DNA of 10,690 nt, from positions 1-10,690 of the forward strand of contig JAFSZW010000272.1 in NCBI GenBank assembly GCA_017458865.1. The letters are read 5' to 3'. The stretch comes from Clostridia bacterium (GTDB lineage Bacteria > Bacillota > Clostridia > Christensenellales > Aristaeellaceae). Position 1 is the stretch's first letter. Each line of letters opens with the position of its first letter. Positions 1 to 5,556 of this stretch are shown here, piece after piece. Under the pieces are notes generated by a model. It had not been told where the DNA came from, did no database searches, and saw nothing but the letters and a program-made list of their open reading frames with translations. The position numbers were made by a program, and so were the translations under genes.

Positions 1-596
1 ATGTAACTGGTCATAACCGCATGCGGTTTTCCCTCTTTGATCGCAATCTCAAAGTTTGTGAGATACAGCTCGCGCAGTGTCCGCTCATCCATTACGGAAT
101 CGGAATGCATGCGCAGGAGTTCCTGGCTGTTTGCCGCGAAATGCTTCGCGCATGCGGAGATTTCATTGCTCTGAATGCCCCGGATAAACCCGGCAGCCAG
201 CTTGCCGGCCAGGTACGGATCCTCAGAGTAATACTCAAAGCTGCGTCCGCACAGGGAGCTGCGCTTTGTGTTGAGTCCGGGTCCAAGCAGGACCTGCACA
301 TCCTGCGCCCGCGCGTCTGCACCGATCACGGCACCCATGGCCTCTGCTATGGACGGGTCCCAGCCATTGGCAATCGTTGACGCAGAGGGAATGCAGGTTG
401 CCTTCGTCGAGGCGTTCAGGCCGAGGTGATCGCCCTCTCCGGCCTGTTTTCTGAGTCCGCTCGGGCCGTCTGAAAGTGCCATGGATGGAATGCCCGCGCG
501 TTCCACCGGCCTAGTATGCCACACATTCTTACCGGAAAGTATGGCCGCTTTTTCCTCCAACGTCATTTTGGCAATCAGGTCAGCATGTCGCATCAT
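1..596 (-). CDS. Glycoside hydrolase family 3 beta-glucosidase-type protein, N-terminal part (runs off the left edge)
   Basis: The reverse strand encodes 198 complete residues before the window ends. They match the N-terminal (alpha/beta)8 domain of GH3 beta-glucosidases. Visible family landmarks are MTLEEKAAILSG (residues 11-22), DGPSGLR (43-49), LLGPGLNTKRS (103-113), CGRSFEYYSEDP (116-127) and the substrate-binding Lys-His in AKHFAANSQE (150-159). The last residues, KPHAVMTSY, match the conserved strand that precedes the catalytic region. The nucleophile Asp, normally in a later SDW motif, lies outside the window. There is no signal peptide, so the enzyme is probably cytoplasmic and would release terminal glucose or a similar sugar from imported oligosaccharides or glycosides. 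The start at 596 is set by GGAGG at 603-607 with a 6-nt spacer; the adjacent ATG at 593 is also possible. Exact substrate cannot be told. The family call is very secure. Confidence 0.95.
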   Translation of the reverse strand, partial: MMRHADLIAKMTLEEKAAILSGKNVWHTRPVERAGIPSMALSDGPSGLRKQAGEGDHLGLNASTKATCIPSASTIANGWDPSIAEAMGAVIGADARAQDVQVLLGPGLNTKRSSLCGRSFEYYSEDPYLAGKLAAGFIRGIQSNEISACAKHFAANSQELLRMHSDSVMDERTLRELYLTNFEIAIKEGKPHAVMTSY

Positions 597-602
597 TTCA
601 TT

Positions 603-607
603 CCTCC
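603..607 (-). promoter_or_regulatory. Ribosome binding site of the GH3 gene
   Basis: GGAGG on the minus strand lies 6 nt before the ATG at 596. An earlier ATG directly next to this site reads into a stop after two codons, so it cannot be the start. Confidence 0.8.
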
Positions 608-625
608 ATCATTCTCATCCTGCTC

Positions 626-631
626 ACTATA
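626..631 (-). promoter_or_regulatory. Probable extended -10 promoter of the GH3 gene
   Basis: The minus strand reads TGATATAGT. This is TATAGT (5 of 6 to TATAAT) preceded by the TGn extension. No recognisable -35 box sits 16-18 bp upstream, as is common for extended -10 promoters. Transcription would start near 619 and give a leader of about 23 nt that contains the ribosome binding site. The GH3 gene would then be expressed independently of the signalling gene upstream. Confidence 0.45.
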
Positions 632-639
632 TCAGCAGC

Positions 640-696
640 AAAAAAGTCTCATTTCATTTGAAACAGATATTCCCGGTATGTCTGACACATGTCCGG
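640..696 (-). terminator. Possible weak terminator after the REC-GGDEF-EAL-GGDEF gene
   Basis: Just after the TAA stop at 715, an imperfect hairpin pairs 673-681 with 687-696 (about 9 bp with one bulge, 5-nt loop). A short 5-bp hairpin follows at 652-663, then a run of six T on the minus strand at 640-645. The T run is well separated from the stronger stem, so this is not a textbook intrinsic terminator. The short AT-rich stem is close to the T run but weak. It is the only terminator-like structure between the two genes. Confidence 0.3.
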
Positions 697-714
697 AAAT
701 CTGCAACGCATCTT

Positions 715-2958
715 TTATTCCTTCTCAGCACACTCACTGCCATAGATGGCATAACCTCGCCGTCCGCTCTCCTTCATACGAATCAGCGCGGTATCCGCAT
801 CGTGGAAAATGTCGCCCTGAGGGTTCTCCCGATCCCCAAAGGCAATCCCGGCGCTGATGGAGATCGGCGGTTCACCGTCCGCCGGTGCCCCCAGTGCGCT
901 GTTAATCTGTTCCACCTTCTCGCCAATCAGCGCCCGTATGGTACTGTCGACACGCGTGACAATCACTACAAATTCATCGCTGCTGATGCGGCACAGATAG
1001 TCAACAGAACGGAAATGCTTCCGCAGCTCGTCTGCAACGCGTTCCGCAACACGGTCCACCGCAGCAGATCCGCCTGCAGCCTTCATTGCCCCATAATCGT
1101 CCACACTGATAAGCATGAGCGCAATGTGCGGCAAATCCGCATCTCTCAGCAGCATCTCATAGCCACTGTAATTGTACAGACCTGTCTGCGGATCATGCAG
1201 TGCATCATAGGTGAGTTGCCCTGTCAGGTTGCGCGGCCTGTACTCCTTCTTTTTCTCAATCGGCTCGACGACGGCATCCTTTCTCGCGATCAGGAATGCC
1301 TCAAACTCACTCGCCGGGACAGGTTTTGAGAAGTAATAACCCTGGACGATATCGCAGCCCATGTTCTTGAGCGTCAGCATCTGCTCCGCGGTTTCAACAC
1401 CCTCGGCAATAGTCGGAACGCCCAGTGCATCCGCAATCTCGATGACAATCTCCAGCATCTTGATGTCCTTGCGTCCCTTAAAGGCATTGCGGATAAACTG
1501 CATGTCCAGCTTGATCGCGTCTACAGGCAGACTGGAGAGCATGTTGAGCGAGGAGTATCCGCTGCCGAAATCATCCATTTCGATATGGAATCCGGCCTGC
1601 CTCAGTCGACTCACGGTCCCGATGATCTGGTCCGAATTCTGTGTATAGGCAGACTCCGTAATCTCAATGTAGATATCATCCGTGCTCAGACCGTATGACC
1701 GGATCATTTCCTGCATGTGGCTCACCAGATTCGAGTCCTGGATGTCCACACGGGATACATTAACAGATACCGGGACCGAGATGCCAAGCTGTTCCTTCCA
1801 CGCTTTTATGCGCGCAGCGGATTCATCCCAGACATAGCTGTCCAGCTCCGAAATCAGGCCGTTTTTCTCAAACAGCGGAATAAAGACATCCGGGAACACC
1901 ATGCCGAACTGCGGATGCTTCCAGCGAATCAGCGCCTCTGCACCTGAGAGGATCGGGGCAGATGGCCGGATGTCAAACTTCGGCTGATAATAAACCTCGA
2001 ACTGTTTTTCCCGGATCGCTTTCGGAAACTCCTCAAGCAGCTGTTCCGCAAACAGTTCAGAATGATGCAGGGCATCGTCATATACGGCCACATTTCTGGT
2101 GAAACTGGTCCGGATCGTGTCCGCCGCAATCTTTGCCCGGACAAATCGCTGCTCAACATCAATCGTTTTGTCCACTTCCGCATATACGCCAAGGCGCAGC
2201 CGTATCCTGCTCTCCACGCCAGCAGAAATCATCTCTACCAGGTTCGCATAGTCCGTGCGGTGCGGGCAGTAAAGCAGGAATGTATCATCCTCCCGCCTGC
2301 AGGCAATCCCGCCGCGTTCCCCGACCACTGCCGTCAGCTGTGCTGCAATGCTCTTGAGCACCGTATCGCCGTATGCCTTGCCAAAGCGCTCGTTGACCAT
2401 ATGGAAATGACAGACATCAATGAGCATGGCATCCATGACGGTATTTCTTGAATAGGTATCCAGCTGCTGTGCGTACCTGTAGAAATACTCTCTGTTATAC
2501 AGCCCCGTCAGGGCATCCCGTTCGGTATTCCTTATGATGTCCCTGTCCTCAAACAGTTCAATGACACGCAGAATCCTGGCCAGGATGACGCCGGGCATAG
2601 GGTACGGTTTCGGGATAAAGTCAATGGCGCCTGCACCCAGGCTCTCAATCTCAGCGTCCCTGTCAGATGTCAGCACAATCACCGGAATCCCTGCTGCAGC
2701 CGGATCTGCCTTGATCTGCCGCAGAAGGTCCAGGCCATATGCATCCGGCAGATTCAGATCAAGCAGAATCAGACTGAGCGTTCCCTGATTCTCAGATAGC
2801 CTGACGAGCATTTCCTCACCGGTTTCAGCCCGGATCACCTCGTATGTATCCGATAAGATCGCACCGAGGACCTCCTGGTTGACCCGCTCATCCTCTACCA
2901 CCAGAATCTTCCGCCTTCGGTCAGATAACCCATTCAGCTGCGAACGCAACGCATCCAT
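715..2958 (-). CDS. Response regulator with REC, degenerate GGDEF, EAL and second degenerate GGDEF domains; predicted c-di-GMP phosphodiesterase
   Basis: This 747-aa protein has four domains. REC (about 17-132) keeps the acidic pair in VVEDE (20-24), phospho-acceptor D67, T97 and K117. The first GGDEF domain (about 145-300) has EDDTF at 223-227 instead of GGDEF. The EAL domain (about 310-560) keeps the residues used for metal and substrate binding in active phosphodiesterases: E341 in EALIRW, N400, E432, D462-D463 in DDFGSGYSSL, K483, E519 and Q539. The second GGDEF domain (about 583-741) has SSDEF at 659-663 but retains RSVD (650-653) in the I-site register RxxDxxxRxGGDEF. There are no membrane segments, so it acts in the cytoplasm. 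The likely role is hydrolysis of c-di-GMP to pGpG, switched by phosphorylation from an unlinked histidine kinase, with the two GGDEF-like domains regulatory. The ATG at 2958 has a modest AAGGA/GGGAAG signal and follows a strong promoter and a structured leader. Domain calls are secure; lack of cyclase activity is inferred. Confidence 0.95.
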   Translation of the reverse strand: MDALRSQLNGLSDRRRKILVVEDERVNQEVLGAILSDTYEVIRAETGEEMLVRLSENQGTLSLILLDLNLPDAYGLDLLRQIKADPAAAGIPVIVLTSDRDAEIESLGAGAIDFIPKPYPMPGVILARILRVIELFEDRDIIRNTERDALTGLYNREYFYRYAQQLDTYSRNTVMDAMLIDVCHFHMVNERFGKAYGDTVLKSIAAQLTAVVGERGGIACRREDDTFLLYCPHRTDYANLVEMISAGVESRIRLRLGVYAEVDKTIDVEQRFVRAKIAADTIRTSFTRNVAVYDDALHHSELFAEQLLEEFPKAIREKQFEVYYQPKFDIRPSAPILSGAEALIRWKHPQFGMVFPDVFIPLFEKNGLISELDSYVWDESAARIKAWKEQLGISVPVSVNVSRVDIQDSNLVSHMQEMIRSYGLSTDDIYIEITESAYTQNSDQIIGTVSRLRQAGFHIEMDDFGSGYSSLNMLSSLPVDAIKLDMQFIRNAFKGRKDIKMLEIVIEIADALGVPTIAEGVETAEQMLTLKNMGCDIVQGYYFSKPVPASEFEAFLIARKDAVVEPIEKKKEYRPRNLTGQLTYDALHDPQTGLYNYSGYEMLLRDADLPHIALMLISVDDYGAMKAAGGSAAVDRVAERVADELRKHFRSVDYLCRISSDEFVVIVTRVDSTIRALIGEKVEQINSALGAPADGEPPISISAGIAFGDRENPQGDIFHDADTALIRMKESGRRGYAIYGSECAEKE

Positions 2959-2997
2959 GCTTCCCAGTTCCTTTCCACGTGAATATACGAACTTCCC

Positions 2998-3070
2998 GGA
3001 CGGGACACATCCAGGTGGCCTGCTTCCCCGTCCTCAGCATCCGGGTACTGTCTTTTAACAGAATCCCCGG
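2998..3070 (-). promoter_or_regulatory. Structured 5' leader with two hairpins before the c-di-GMP gene
   Basis: The predicted transcript (start near 3082) carries about 124 nt before the ATG at 2958 and holds two clear stem-loops. Hairpin A pairs 3041-3045 with 3066-3070 and, inside it, 3048-3051 with 3058-3061, leaving a 6-nt loop. Hairpin B pairs 2998-3004 with 3027-3033 (7 bp, GGACGGG with CCCGTCC) and holds a nested 4-bp stem (3012-3015 with 3019-3022). I do not recognise a known riboswitch. The leader lacks the conserved blocks I know for c-di-GMP-I aptamers, and I saw no match to c-di-GMP-II. It may affect translation or RNA stability. Confidence 0.4.
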
Positions 3071-3088
3071 ATAATACATGTTTTTCTC

Positions 3089-3117
3089 ATTATACGGAAT
3101 AAAGCTTAAAATGGCAA
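3089..3117 (-). promoter_or_regulatory. Strong sigma-A type promoter for the REC-GGDEF-EAL-GGDEF gene
   Basis: On the minus strand, TTGCCA (3112-3117, 5 of 6 to TTGACA) is followed by a 17-bp spacer and a perfect TATAAT (3089-3094). The spacer is AT-rich. Transcription should start near 3082. This is the clearest promoter in the window and shows that the c-di-GMP gene has its own transcription unit. The -35 box lies inside the last codons of the small ORF that ends at 3106. Confidence 0.8.
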
Positions 3118-3432
3118 TATGATTTGCCTCAAAAAGCCTGACCAAATACCCGAATTCAGTACCTGTTCATGCATTTTCCCGTCATCCATATTTCCTGTCT
3201 GTTTAAGTTGCCTGCGCCTATTGATCATTGTCCGGCAAAGCGCAGGGTATCCCTTTGGCAGCATCGCCTGCTTATCCCCGGGGTCAAAAGCGCAGCCCTG
3301 TGGACACACCGGCATCATGGCAGGACAGGAACGGTGCAGTTCGTCAAAAGCCGTGTACTGCCCTTCCAGGATCCCGGATGAATCGACTGTCCCCCTGATA
3401 CTCCCCCACAGCGGGCCACGGATCCTGCTCAT
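3106..3432 (-). CDS. Possible small protein (108 aa), ATGA-coupled to the SH3-propeller gene; unrecognised
   Basis: The stop of the upstream SH3-propeller gene and an ATG here overlap as ATGA, and the frame stays open for 108 codons to TAA at 3106. The product starts MSRIRGPLWGSIRG, has a Cys-containing stretch SCPAMMPVCPQGC (about residues 34-46) and ends GFLRQIILPF. There is no signal peptide or membrane segment and I recognise no family. There is no Shine-Dalgarno sequence, so translation would rely on coupling. Its last codons overlap the promoter of the next gene, which argues against it. Without this ORF, 2959-3428 is a 470-bp intergenic stretch whose left third holds the promoter and leader and whose rest holds only an inverted repeat. 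Confidence 0.3.
   Translation of the reverse strand: MSRIRGPLWGSIRGTVDSSGILEGQYTAFDELHRSCPAMMPVCPQGCAFDPGDKQAMLPKGYPALCRTMINRRRQLKQTGNMDDGKMHEQVLNSGIWSGFLRQIILPF
3367..3427. repeat. Perfect 8-bp inverted repeat with 45-nt spacer
   Basis: CAGGATCC at 3367-3374 and GGATCCTG at 3420-3427 are perfect inverted copies. They lie immediately after the SH3-propeller stop. No T run follows on either strand, so this is not an intrinsic terminator as it stands. It may be chance or a weak long-loop hairpin at the 3' end of the mRNA. Confidence 0.3.
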
Positions 3433-4547
3433 TCGTAACGGTTTGGATACAGCAGATACAGATGACCGTCCACCGTTCTGCCAAGGATCATCCTGTACGT
3501 TGCCCGGATCTCCGCCACATTGTGCCACGCAGACAGGATGTCGTTAAAGTTTACGAGAATGTCCTCTGATTCGAGTGCATAATTGCGGTTTCTGACAATC
3601 ATCTGCCCGCACATGCGCACGGTCCCGTCCCTGAAAAGCAATGCGATAAATCTGGAGGCGGACGCGATATCCACCACATCCCGCCAGCCGTCTGCTGCTT
3701 TAAGCAGCGGATTGTCTGTAAAGACATGGACGGTCCCGGTACTGTCAAGGCACACGAGTGTATCAGTTGCACAGGTAATCTTTCGGATGTCATGTAGCGA
3801 TTCCGCAGCCTCAAAGATGGACCGCAGCCCCTGATTAAGCGCCGTCACCATGACCTGGCCACCACTGAGAGCCGCGGAAAACTGCGGTGCTACGGCAACC
3901 ATCTCTGCACCGGTGTAACGTTCCGGGAAGAGCCACTCGTAATCCTGCAGCCCACAGTAGTAGCGTCCGTCCATGTCCCGAACGGCGAGCAGGTTGATAT
4001 CCTCAGCACACGGGAAGATGGCATCCACGTTTTTCCAGTTGTGCACGAAATCAGGCTTTGAGTATCCTTCCGATGTATACAGCACGTCGTCCATGCCAAC
4101 GCCTGCGCTCATAAACCTTGAAACCGCCACTTGCCTTACACGCGGCCAGTGGTTTATGGACAGATTGTCCATAAAGGATTCACCGACCGTCTTTGCACGC
4201 CCATCCTCAAAGCGGAGCACCATATGGCGGTCCCCAGGCGCAGCCTCGACAACGCCTGCGTACTTTTCAGTGACATCCTCAAGGAAGACGGCATCCACAT
4301 ATCCACAGATGACCACATTGTCCGTCTTCCTTGAAACAATTATCTGGTCCCATTCTTTTCCACCGGACATCTGCGTCCCGATGATGCTGACACACTCACC
4401 CTTCTTGAGCCTGTCGACCAGCTTGCCGCCCGGTGATTTGCGGATATTCACCGCATTTTTGATCACCTCGGCCATGGAATAGAGTGTCGCTGCCTCCGCA
4501 GTAACAGCAAACAGGCAGATACACAGCAGCAGACACAGGATACGCAT
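3429..4547 (-). CDS. Secreted protein with bacterial SH3 domain and RCC1-like repeats (probable beta-propeller)
   Basis: The 372-aa product begins MRILCLLLCICLFAVTAEAA, a signal peptide with an A-E-A cleavage site near residue 19. There is no lipobox, so export is probably by signal peptidase I. A bacterial SH3 domain follows (about 27-90; NAVNIRKSPGGKLVDRLKKG is typical). The rest holds about seven short repeats opening near residues 96, 134, 171, 213, 251, 288 and 341, with steps of 38, 37, 42, 38, 37 and 53. Most start WxxVxxI-like (WPRVRQV, WKNVDAI, WRDVVDI, WHNVAEI) and continue to a DGxV-type turn (FRDGTVRMCG). This is the pattern of RCC1-like propeller blades. SH3 domains of this class often bind the cell wall, so the protein may sit at the surface and bind a partner through the propeller; no enzyme motif is visible. 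The start at 4547 is preferred over the in-frame ATG at 4571 because of its ribosome binding site. Confidence 0.8.
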   Translation of the reverse strand: MRILCLLLCICLFAVTAEAATLYSMAEVIKNAVNIRKSPGGKLVDRLKKGECVSIIGTQMSGGKEWDQIIVSRKTDNVVICGYVDAVFLEDVTEKYAGVVEAAPGDRHMVLRFEDGRAKTVGESFMDNLSINHWPRVRQVAVSRFMSAGVGMDDVLYTSEGYSKPDFVHNWKNVDAIFPCAEDINLLAVRDMDGRYYCGLQDYEWLFPERYTGAEMVAVAPQFSAALSGGQVMVTALNQGLRSIFEAAESLHDIRKITCATDTLVCLDSTGTVHVFTDNPLLKAADGWRDVVDIASASRFIALLFRDGTVRMCGQMIVRNRNYALESEDILVNFNDILSAWHNVAEIRATYRMILGRTVDGHLYLLYPNRYE

Positions 4548-4553
4548 GCCTTT

Positions 4554-4561
4554 CCCCTCCC
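4554..4561 (-). promoter_or_regulatory. Ribosome binding site that decides the start of the SH3-propeller gene
   Basis: GGGAGGGG lies 6 nt before the ATG at 4547. The ATG at 4571, eight codons upstream, has no comparable signal and would put charged residues (MRLREGKG) before the signal peptide. Confidence 0.75.
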
Positions 4562-4591
4562 GCAGCCTCATCTTGAATCCACGTTAATTCC

Positions 4592-4636
4592 TGTGCACAA
4601 AGAGCACCCATTGCGCACAGATAGCGTGATGTGCGC
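4592..4636. promoter_or_regulatory. Cluster of TGTGC-type dyads upstream of the SH3-propeller gene (candidate operator)
   Basis: Three related motifs lie within 45 bp. TGTGCACA at 4592-4599 is a perfect palindrome. GCGCACA (4613-4619) and TGTGCGC (4630-4636) are perfect inverted copies 10 nt apart. Their centres are spaced roughly 20 bp or less. The cluster sits 45-90 bp upstream of the start at 4547, where a regulator would be expected to bind. The adjacent YheO/DauR-like regulator is a natural candidate, but this is inference. No convincing -35/-10 pair was found here. Confidence 0.35.
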
Positions 4637-4662
4637 GAAAATACACAAAGTGCCCACCCTTC

Positions 4663-4682
4663 CGCATCCCGCCGGGGATGCG
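4663..4682. other. Strong 8-bp hairpin in the regulator to SH3-propeller spacer
   Basis: CGCATCCC (4663-4670) and GGGATGCG (4675-4682) pair perfectly around a 4-nt loop. No T run follows on either strand, so it is not a canonical terminator. It may be a factor-dependent terminator, an RNA processing or stability element, or part of the regulatory region. Confidence 0.45.
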
Positions 4683-4710
4683 CAAAGCGACTGGGCACAC
4701 ACTGCGAAAC

Positions 4711-4731
4711 GCTGCCGGCAGATCCCGCAGC
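4711..4731. other. GC-rich hairpin just after the regulator stop codon
   Basis: GCTGC at 4711-4715 pairs with GCAGC at 4727-4731, with two further GC pairs inside after one mismatch and a 5-nt loop. It overlaps a 10-bp palindrome, CTGCCGGCAG (4712-4721). On the minus strand it is followed only by GTTTCGC, so it is at best a weak terminator for the regulator gene. Confidence 0.35.
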
Positions 4732-4749
4732 AGCCGCATCCGCCGGGCA

Positions 4750-5409
4750 TCAGGTGTCAGGCAGAATGCTGCTTTCGCTTTCCTTTTCAATTTCGTGCAT
4801 ATACTTGTAGACCGTATATCGCGAGACACAAAGCCTCTCGGCAACAATAGCGACCGATTTCTGGTACGTAAATGCCTTTTTCTTGTAGAGCATCCGGATG
4901 ATCCGCATGCGGTCCGATTTCTGCATCTCGCGCGGTTCCTTTCCAACCAGGCTGATGCACTCCTTGAGGATCTCCTCAATCTGACCCATGGCATCTGTCA
5001 CAATGGTCTGCTTGAGCTCGCCGCTTGTGGCTGCAAGCTCGGCCAGCATCTGGGTGACCCGCGCCATCTCCGTGATGTCAAAGTTGATGCCTATCGCAAA
5101 GTGATAGTCCTTCTCATTGTCCTTGAAGATGAACGTAGAGCTCTTGAACATCCGTCCGTCCTTGGTCAGGACCATCTGGTTTACATAGCCCTCGTTGTTA
5201 TGCACGTCCCGCGAATAATTCCCGATATCACCAAAGATATCCATGGTGGAACCAACCTCACGGTTCGTGAGATTTCCGTTGTATATTGCCAGAATCGGAT
5301 GCCCCGGGCGCGACATATCATGGACCAGCGTCTCGCACTTGGGTCCAAACATATCAGCGATTCCCTTTGCTTCCTCTTTCAGGAAAGCCAGCATACCCTC
5401 TCTATCCAT
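4750..5409 (-). CDS. YheO/DauR-like transcriptional regulator (PAS-like YheO domain plus C-terminal HTH)
   Basis: The 219-aa product has a YheO-type PAS-like domain (about 6-120; FLKEEAKGIADMFGPKCETL at 9-28, then VHDMS and GNLTNREVGSTM) and a C-terminal DauR/HTH_22-type helix-turn-helix (about 165-208, with VAIVAERLCVSRYTVYKYM at 186-204). Relatives sense a small molecule through the N-terminal domain and control a few metabolic genes; DauR itself responds to D-arginine. No metabolic enzyme is adjacent, and the next gene downstream is the secreted SH3-propeller protein. The ligand is unknown. The start at 5409 is chosen because GGGAG lies 6 nt before it. The longer frame from 5457 adds a Cys-rich tail (MAWLCVLCLERM) with no ribosome binding site. 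It stands alone on a probable separate transcript, 148 bp from the glycosyltransferase operon. Confidence 0.88.
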   Translation of the reverse strand: MDREGMLAFLKEEAKGIADMFGPKCETLVHDMSRPGHPILAIYNGNLTNREVGSTMDIFGDIGNYSRDVHNNEGYVNQMVLTKDGRMFKSSTFIFKDNEKDYHFAIGINFDITEMARVTQMLAELAATSGELKQTIVTDAMGQIEEILKECISLVGKEPREMQKSDRMRIIRMLYKKKAFTYQKSVAIVAERLCVSRYTVYKYMHEIEKESESSILPDT

Positions 5410-5415
5410 ACAGGT

Positions 5416-5422
5416 CTCCCTC
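5416..5422 (-). promoter_or_regulatory. Ribosome binding site that decides the start of the YheO/DauR-like gene
   Basis: GAGGGAG on the minus strand lies 6 nt before the ATG at 5409. The in-frame ATG at 5424 has AAAGG touching it, too close for normal initiation. Confidence 0.65.
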
Positions 5423-5435
5423 ATCCTTTCAAGAC

Positions 5436-5464
5436 ACAGCACGCAGAGCCAGGCCAATTGTCAA
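5436..5464 (-). promoter_or_regulatory. Candidate promoter of the YheO/DauR-like gene (perfect -35, poor -10)
   Basis: The minus strand has a perfect TTGACA at 5459-5464. At the standard 17-bp spacing the -10 position reads TGCTGT (5436-5441), a poor match. Such an asymmetric promoter could depend on an activator or on autoregulation. It may also be chance. Confidence 0.3.
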
Positions 5465-5494
5465 AGGCTCCGTCCCCATTCAATCCAGCCGATT

Positions 5495-5523
5495 ACAGTG
5501 ACAGACAGGCAGTGCCTCACTGT
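5495..5523. other. Hairpin region with mutually exclusive pairings after the glycosyltransferase operon
   Basis: ACAGTGA (5495-5501) and TCACTGT (5517-5523) pair perfectly over 7 bp with a 15-nt loop. A third copy of the element, CAGTG at 5510-5514, can pair with CACTG at 5518-5522 instead, giving a tight 5-bp stem. The element lies 34 bp past the operon's last stop codon at 5557. There is no T run, so it is not a standard intrinsic terminator. A role as an alternative-fold attenuator or as a 3'-end stabiliser is inference. Confidence 0.35.
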
Positions 5524-5556
5524 CCGGCATTCATATCAAAGCAACGTCGAAAAAGC

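Noticed and set aside
481..1329. Plus-strand open frame of 282 codons
   Set aside because: Antisense to the start of the GH3 gene and the C-terminal GGDEF region, both of which are well supported on the minus strand.
2959..3080. c-di-GMP riboswitch in the leader of the EAL gene
   Set aside because: The tempting link is functional, but the leader lacks the conserved c-di-GMP-I blocks, and I could not match a c-di-GMP-II pseudoknot core. Retained only as an unassigned structured leader.
2921..3080. Leader peptide or upstream ORF beginning at the ATG at 3080 and overlapping the EAL gene start
   Set aside because: The ATG would lie within about 3 nt of the predicted transcription start, with no room for a ribosome binding site.
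3367..3427. Intrinsic terminator after the SH3-propeller gene
   Set aside because: The 8-bp inverted repeat has a 45-nt spacer and no T run; it also lies inside the possible small ORF. Listed only as a repeat.
4501..4547. Lipoprotein signal on the SH3-propeller protein
   Set aside because: Cys residues occur inside the hydrophobic core, but there is no proper lipobox; the A-E-A site fits signal peptidase I.
4548..4571. Upstream ATG at 4571 as the SH3-propeller start
   Set aside because: No ribosome binding site, and it would add MRLREGKG before a normal signal peptide; the ATG at 4547 has GGGAGGGG at ideal spacing.
5410..5457. Upstream ATG at 5457 as the YheO/DauR-like start
   Set aside because: The extra 16 residues are Cys-rich and not part of the family's usual N-terminus, and no ribosome binding site precedes them.
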